This document shows, piece after piece, positions 30,421 through 34,243 of a DNA stretch of 34,243 nt. The DNA is from a virus. The stretch covers positions 1 through 34,243 of IMG/VR virus record IMGVR_UViG_3300044301_002938; one strand, 5' to 3'. Below the pieces are notes generated by a model. That model was given only the letters and a program-made list of their open reading frames with translations, made no database searches and was not told the origin of the DNA. Both the position numbers and the translations under genes were made by a program. How positions within the stretch are numbered: the stretch's first letter is position 1; the number at the start of each line of letters is the position of its first letter.

Positions 30421-30710
30421 TACGATTTCCTTTTCTTAGCCATTTTTTTAAATGTCTTTGCTAACGCTTTTGCTCTTCCAGTGCAACCTTTTTTTGTAAT
30501 CGGTGTACACTTTCCTTTAGTTCCACGTTTTTTAATTGATTTGTTAACGTCTTGTATCCATCCACCTTTAGCCATTCTTACTGGAATTCCTCCAGTAGGA
30601 TACCCATCTCTATTATGACCTAGAGCCGGTTTATATCCTGAACCGGGACTTGTACTGTGTTGTAAAGTTAAAGCTGTTTGTCCAGAGTTTGGTGATCTAA
30701 AAGTTCTCAT
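30420..30710 (-). CDS. Basic Cys-containing mini-protein
   Basis: 96 aa. The first half has RTFRSPNSGQTALTLQHSTS and GYPTGGIPVRMAKGGW; the second is a conserved-looking basic segment, WIQDVNKSIKKRGTKGKCTP then ITKKGCTGRAKALAKTFKKM, with two Cys. I recall the I-K-x-R-G-T-x-G-x-C-T-P-I-T-K-x-G-C-T-G-R-A-K-A-L-A-K-T-F-K-K block as repeated in marine phage genomes (function unknown). DNA- or capsid-interior binding is plausible from charge. TAATG coupled. Confidence 0.8.
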   Translation of the reverse strand: MRTFRSPNSGQTALTLQHSTSPGSGYKPALGHNRDGYPTGGIPVRMAKGGWIQDVNKSIKKRGTKGKCTPITKKGCTGRAKALAKTFKKMAKKRKS

Positions 30711-31069
30711 TATCTATTTTTTTGTGCAGGGTCGCTTGGATGAATGCTGTCTCCAATACGGTAAGCTCTTTTAGTTTCCGTCATATGTTTTAATTTTTTC
30801 TTAGCTTTTTCTCCTTCTGCAATAGCTCTCCTATGTTTATTAACTTCATCAATATTTTTTATATAAAAATGTTGTTTACCTATTCTTACGCTTTCTTTAA
30901 CATCACCTTTTTTAGCTGCCTTAGACTTAGGAACTGATTTAATATCAGGACTTCTTCCACCGTATTTAATACGTTCTTCACGTGTAGATTTACCACGTGC
31001 AATTTTACTTTGCTTATATTTTCTAACAGCTTTACCAAAACCTTTTTTGGCTACTCCAAATATTCCCAT
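30710..31069 (-). CDS. Basic mini-protein
   Basis: 119 aa, about 30 percent Lys/Arg. MGIFGVAKKGFGKAVRKYKQ resembles the start of the mini-proteins at 22864-23393 in style (Gly/Lys, amphipathic). The middle has EERIKYGGRSPDIKSVPKSK and a beta stretch VRIGKQHFYIKNIDEV. No fold known. Starts after AGG (about 8 nt), and follows the 79-aa gene by 9 nt. Confidence 0.75.
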   Translation of the reverse strand: MGIFGVAKKGFGKAVRKYKQSKIARGKSTREERIKYGGRSPDIKSVPKSKAAKKGDVKESVRIGKQHFYIKNIDEVNKHRRAIAEGEKAKKKLKHMTETKRAYRIGDSIHPSDPAQKNR

Positions 31070-31078
31070 AATTACCTA

Positions 31079-31318
31079 CTACTTATTAACTTTGTTCTTA
31101 CGTCCGAACTTAGCTTTTCTTTTACCCCAAGCTCCATAAGATTCATCTCTACGAGCTTTCATAGATTGTTTCTTAGTGGATTCTTTTCCAGTTCTCATAC
31201 CTAGAGATTCATCTTCTCTAGCTTTGTATCCCTGCTTGAATTTTTTTCTTCCAGCAGATTTTCCACTTTTGTATGGGAATCTAGATTTGTAAGGTCTTGT
31301 TCCGAAATCATTTCTCAT
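31079..31318 (-). CDS. Basic repeat mini-protein, first gene after promoter
   Basis: 79 aa, extremely basic. Two imperfect repeats: KAREDESLGMRTGKESTKKQ and KARRDESYGAWGKRKAKFGR. The K-A-R-x-D-E-S-x-G core is one I have met in marine phage mini-proteins. No hydrophobic core, so probably disordered or RNA/DNA bound. AAGGAG 8 nt upstream and a strong promoter whose predicted start leaves only about 11 nt of leader. Function unknown. Confidence 0.8.
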   Translation of the reverse strand: MRNDFGTRPYKSRFPYKSGKSAGRKKFKQGYKAREDESLGMRTGKESTKKQSMKARRDESYGAWGKRKAKFGRKNKVNK

Positions 31319-31335
31319 AATTTTCTCCTTATGTA

Positions 31336-31364
31336 TTTATATGTTTTTAATTATTAATTGTCTA
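31336..31364 (-). promoter_or_regulatory. Consensus-like promoter of the head gene cluster
   Basis: Minus strand TAGACA (31364-31359), 17 bp, TATAAA (31341-31336). Five of six matches in each hexamer with optimal spacing. Predicted start near 31329, so the AAGGAG site would be almost at the 5' end. Leftward transcription would cover the mini-proteins, GroES, scaffold and capsid genes down to the terminator at 26215. Confidence 0.68.
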
Positions 31365-31366
31365 CC

Positions 31367-31750
31367 TTATTTTTTACCGTTCCTGAATATCTGAGTTCCC
31401 TTTATACCAAAAACGCTCGCCACGACAAGAATCCATAAATTTGTAAACCATGTCGGCAATGACTGGAAATGCTCAAAAAAGATTTTTATCTTGTCCATAG
31501 CAGCCGGATCTTCCGACCAGACCCCATATGCAAGCACCAAAATTGGGAGTGTGAGAATCGCCAAAATTACCTCGTCCTTATAATCTGTTTGACGGGCTTC
31601 TAATAGTTTTCCCTGGTAAGCTTCCTCGCCACGAGCTTGTCGCTCGGCGTGCAATAACTGTGCATCAGACATTGCAACTTTCGCTCTCTGCTTATTAGCA
31701 TAAATTTTACTACCAGCAGAAACGGCTAATTTAATTGCCGATAACCACAT
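31367..31750 (-). CDS. Holin-like two-transmembrane protein
   Basis: 127 aa. N-terminal amphipathic helix (MWLSAIKLAVSAGSKIYANK), charged helical middle (AERQARGEEAYQGKLLEARQ), then two hydrophobic segments, about 61-78 (VILAILTLPILVLAYGVW) and 101-117 (WFTNLWILVVASVFGIK), and a short basic tail. This is the shape of phage holins such as those of gene-transfer-agent type. The protein may form holes that let the M15 endolysin out, although it lies far from the endolysin gene. Alternative: a membrane-bound head or injection protein. Starts 1 nt after the 60-aa gene; no strong ribosome site. Confidence 0.75.
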   Translation of the reverse strand: MWLSAIKLAVSAGSKIYANKQRAKVAMSDAQLLHAERQARGEEAYQGKLLEARQTDYKDEVILAILTLPILVLAYGVWSEDPAAMDKIKIFFEHFQSLPTWFTNLWILVVASVFGIKGTQIFRNGKK

Positions 31751-31751
31751 A

Positions 31752-31934
31752 CTAGTACCAAGTTGCTGTTTGTTTTCTAGCTGCTCCAGTACCTTTTACA
31801 GTCACTTTATCACCTTGAGCAATATAATTTCTTCCTCTAATACTTGTTTTAGATCTTGGATCTAAATGTAAGTTCTGAGAAGGAACACTAATATTTTTAG
31901 ATTTTCCTAACGGTGCTTGTTTTTCTTTTGCCAT
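31752..31934 (-). CDS. Small basic protein next to portal
   Basis: 60 aa. MAKEKQAPLGKSKNISVPSQ, then NLHLDPRSKTSIRGRNYIAQ and GDKVTVKGTGAARKQTATWY. Basic, probably a short beta hairpin at the end. AGGAG 8 nt upstream. No function recognised; translated after the portal gene, 24 nt away. Confidence 0.72.
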   Translation of the reverse strand: MAKEKQAPLGKSKNISVPSQNLHLDPRSKTSIRGRNYIAQGDKVTVKGTGAARKQTATWY

Positions 31935-31958
31935 ATTTTTCTCCTAGGTTTGTATATA

Positions 31959-34243
31959 CTATGATCTCGGACCTTTCAAGGTCTTAACATCTTTAGCCTT
32001 CATTCTATCTGAAGTCAGTTTAACATCAGCAGATATCAATGATTTTTCAATTGCTGTATCTGCTCTTAAATTAGCTAATTCTTCATTCTGTTTAATTTTA
32101 TCATCAGTAATTTCTCTGTTTTGAACAAGTTTAGCTTTATCTAAATTAATTCTATTTTGATCCTCTTTCATTTTTCTCTCAGTATCCATAGCTTTTAAAT
32201 CTACTTCTCTTTGTTTCAATTTAAGTAATGGATCATGATCAAACTGAGATGTAATAGCTTTTTCTTCCTTCATAAATTCTTCAGTCATTTCAGCAATCAA
32301 TATTGCTTTTCTAGCTTCTATTTTTTGAGAAATTTGAGCTAACTGTTGTTGCATCTGTGGATTTTGAACAGCAGCTTGTTGCATTTGTGGTAACATTTGA
32401 AATTCTTGTGAAAATTCTAACTGAACTTGTTCTTGTGCCATTAAAGAAATATGTTCTAAAATATTTTTTTCTAGAGCAGCTGTAACACTTGGATTGTTTC
32501 TAACAAAATTAGTTGCCATAAAATACATGTGAGCTGTTACGTGAGCTCTATGATCTTGACCTGGAAACGCTTGAAAAGGTTTCATAGCCAATGCATCAAT
32601 GTGTTCGATCGCTGGATCTTTAGGTTGATTCGGTGGAGGAGGTGGTAAAACTCTATCAATATCTTTTACCCCAATAGCAGAATACATATTTCTATAAGCC
32701 ATATACATATTATGCATTTGTGGATTAGACATAGCTAATTGTAATTGAGTTTGTGCCATTGAAATTCTTTGTGACATAGAAAATATATTTGGGTCAGCAA
32801 TAGGTAAAATATCTACTCTATCATCAAAATCTGCTACTTTAATATTTCTTTGTGCTCCCACTACATCATAAGGATATTCAGGAGGTAAATAAGTTTTAAA
32901 TATATTAGCAAGTAATTTAAATTCTTGTTTAAGAGATACATAGAGTCTTTTGTGAATAGCTGACATGACTCTTGAACCACGTTCCAAAAGAGCTACAGTC
33001 GTACCAACAGCAGCCTGCTGGTTCCCGTCACCGACCTGCATGTCAGCAATGGACGCGAATCTTTGTCCTGCTTGAACTACAATTCCCATCAACTGCAATA
33101 ATGTAGCTGATGGTTCTTTGTAAGGTAAGAATACAAATGCATCTTTTAGATTACCACCTGGAGTGTCAACATCTTTAAATTCTCCGGGTTGTATGTTTGC
33201 AGCGTCATCTTTTACTCTGACACCTCTCTGTTTAAATCCTGCTGGCAGGTTTGATAATGTACCTGCGTCTAACAATTGACGGAGAGCCGCAGTTGCAGTA
33301 CGACTCAATCCGCCAATCATATGAATGAGTCCAAGGCCATAAAAACCAAGTCCTGGCAGAAATTTGAAGTGGACAAAATATTGGATTTTATTTTTCAATG
33401 GATCATTGGGCGCAAAGTTTCGTCTAATTGACAAAACTTTCCTACTACCTTCTTCGACTGTTACGATGTAAGGTAATTTTATTCCTGTTGGTTCCCCATC
33501 AGGGCCAACATCTTCGAAACCTTCTAAATCTAGATTAACGTGGCATTCTAGAAGTGTATACATAGGTTCGACTCTTTGGGATCGTGTAATTCCTTCTACT
33601 TCTCTTTCCTTCTCTTCAAGTTTATTAGTAACGGTTCCTTGAGGTTTGGTAAGTTCAATATCGGAATAAAAACCAGCTACTTGCTGTTTACGCAAATCGT
33701 TTTCAGAAATTTTTAAAACATGGATGACGGCTTCCGCATCATCTAATGAGGTAGCTGTATACGGAACGACCAGATCATCTGCAGGCACGAACTTTGAAAC
33801 AGCTCTCCCGAGTAAATCATCATAATAAACTTTTTTAAATGTAGAACCTGCTAATGGTAAATAAAATAACATTTGATCAAACTCAGGTTCGTATTCTTTC
33901 ATTTGATCCATGAGTTGATAATTCATGAAATTTTTAACTCTTTGAGCTTGTTGTTCTTTCATCGGATTACTCGCTCCCATGACTTGTGTTCTTACTGGTC
34001 CATCAGCTGGGAGTAACTCTTTATAAGCGAGCGCCTGAAACTGAGTAACAGCTTCAGCAAGAACCGGGTGAGTCGCCCCCGACGCGCCTTGGAAAGGTTC
34101 CGTTCTATTTTCATATTTAAATCCTAACAGATCTAAACCAACAATATAAGCTCTTTCCCAATCTGCACGTGAAACTTTATATTCTAAATAATCATTTTGT
34201 AATTGACCACCAATTTTATTAGTAATATCTTCTGGTAACAAAT
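31959..34243 (-). CDS. Portal protein, N-terminus cut by window edge
   Basis: At least 760 codons; the frame runs open to the right edge and an apparent TTG start at 34241 is only the cut. LPEDITNKIGGQLQNDYLEY, RTEPFQGASGATHPVLAEAV and TQFQALAYKELLPADGPVRT open the conserved part; next NDPLKNKIQYFVHFKFLPGL and GDGNQQAAVGTTVALLERGS, the portal core pattern of podovirus-like phages (P22-type size). A proline run (PPPPPNQPKDP) precedes the C-terminal region of about 170 residues, which is Gln-rich and helical (QMLPQMQQAAVQNPQMQQQL, then Lys/Glu coiled coil), suited to the barrel. It forms the DNA-entry dodecamer and connects to the adaptor ring. Terminase would be expected beyond the edge. Confidence 0.93.
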   Translation of the reverse strand, partial: LLPEDITNKIGGQLQNDYLEYKVSRADWERAYIVGLDLLGFKYENRTEPFQGASGATHPVLAEAVTQFQALAYKELLPADGPVRTQVMGASNPMKEQQAQRVKNFMNYQLMDQMKEYEPEFDQMLFYLPLAGSTFKKVYYDDLLGRAVSKFVPADDLVVPYTATSLDDAEAVIHVLKISENDLRKQQVAGFYSDIELTKPQGTVTNKLEEKEREVEGITRSQRVEPMYTLLECHVNLDLEGFEDVGPDGEPTGIKLPYIVTVEEGSRKVLSIRRNFAPNDPLKNKIQYFVHFKFLPGLGFYGLGLIHMIGGLSRTATAALRQLLDAGTLSNLPAGFKQRGVRVKDDAANIQPGEFKDVDTPGGNLKDAFVFLPYKEPSATLLQLMGIVVQAGQRFASIADMQVGDGNQQAAVGTTVALLERGSRVMSAIHKRLYVSLKQEFKLLANIFKTYLPPEYPYDVVGAQRNIKVADFDDRVDILPIADPNIFSMSQRISMAQTQLQLAMSNPQMHNMYMAYRNMYSAIGVKDIDRVLPPPPPNQPKDPAIEHIDALAMKPFQAFPGQDHRAHVTAHMYFMATNFVRNNPSVTAALEKNILEHISLMAQEQVQLEFSQEFQMLPQMQQAAVQNPQMQQQLAQISQKIEARKAILIAEMTEEFMKEEKAITSQFDHDPLLKLKQREVDLKAMDTERKMKEDQNRINLDKAKLVQNREITDDKIKQNEELANLRADTAIEKSLISADVKLTSDRMKAKDVKTLKGPRS

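Noticed and set aside
34239-34241. TTG start of the portal gene
   Set aside because: It is the window edge; the frame continues and the protein is longer in the family.
1-34243. tRNA genes, integrase, attachment sites, insertion sequences
   Set aside because: Gaps are too short and none shows cloverleaf-like or terminal inverted repeat structure, and no transposase or recombinase motif was found in any frame read.

Overview
The window reads as about 34 kb of an AT-rich tailed bacteriophage genome, probably from a marine, short-tailed (podovirus-like) phage. The calls rest on motif and family recognition by eye; no search was run. Phage character is shown by an ordered virion module (portal, scaffold, decoration protein, major capsid protein, connector/tail proteins, tail-fibre-like proteins, a very large ejection-type protein, an M15 endolysin). 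A marine source is suggested by the mix of Hsp20, GroES, several 2OG-Fe(II) oxygenase-like proteins and many tiny basic proteins of the kind common in marine viral genomes. No tape-measure gene, terminase, integrase, DNA polymerase, tRNA or CRISPR array was seen, so this is probably an incomplete genome. Both ends cut through genes.

Layout (almost everything is on the minus strand, so transcription runs from high to low coordinates). 34243-31367: portal (N-terminus off the edge), a 60-aa protein and a holin-like membrane protein. 31364-29650: a consensus-like promoter, then small basic proteins and a zinc-knuckle-like mini-protein. 29711-26228: GroES-like co-chaperonin, scaffold, a conserved pre-capsid protein, decoration protein and major capsid protein, ending at a strong intrinsic terminator. 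26168-24534: an oxygenase-like gene, two overlapping small genes and an abundant-type virion protein with a structured leader and its own terminator. 24483-21101: small beta protein, connector proteins and two paralogous basic mini-proteins. 21087-17701: repeat-rich tail protein, tail-fibre N-terminal-type protein (own promoter), Gly-rich adhesin-like protein and accessory proteins. 17678-15600: a cluster of two clear 2OG-Fe(II) oxygenases, a marine-phage family of unknown function and a small protein. 15543-3661: nozzle/stabilisation-like protein, several virion proteins carrying a recurrent GGRxGY motif, a 1475-aa ejection-type protein and the endolysin. 3572-3165: Hsp20 with its own promoter. 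3113-1683: the only plus-strand gene, an SNF2-type helicase. 1626-1: minus-strand genes probably of the DNA-metabolism region.

The genes work as a late module: chaperones (GroES, Hsp20) next to scaffold/capsid and lysis genes, dense translational coupling (many TAATG and ATGA junctions), and hairpins placed immediately upstream of ribosome binding sites of abundant virion proteins. The most unusual features are a perfectly symmetric divergent promoter at 1629-1661, a start codon and Shine-Dalgarno buried in a perfect hairpin at 21085-21105, a short motif (GGRxGY) scattered through unrelated proteins with stretches of identical DNA, and oxygenase genes embedded inside the virion block.
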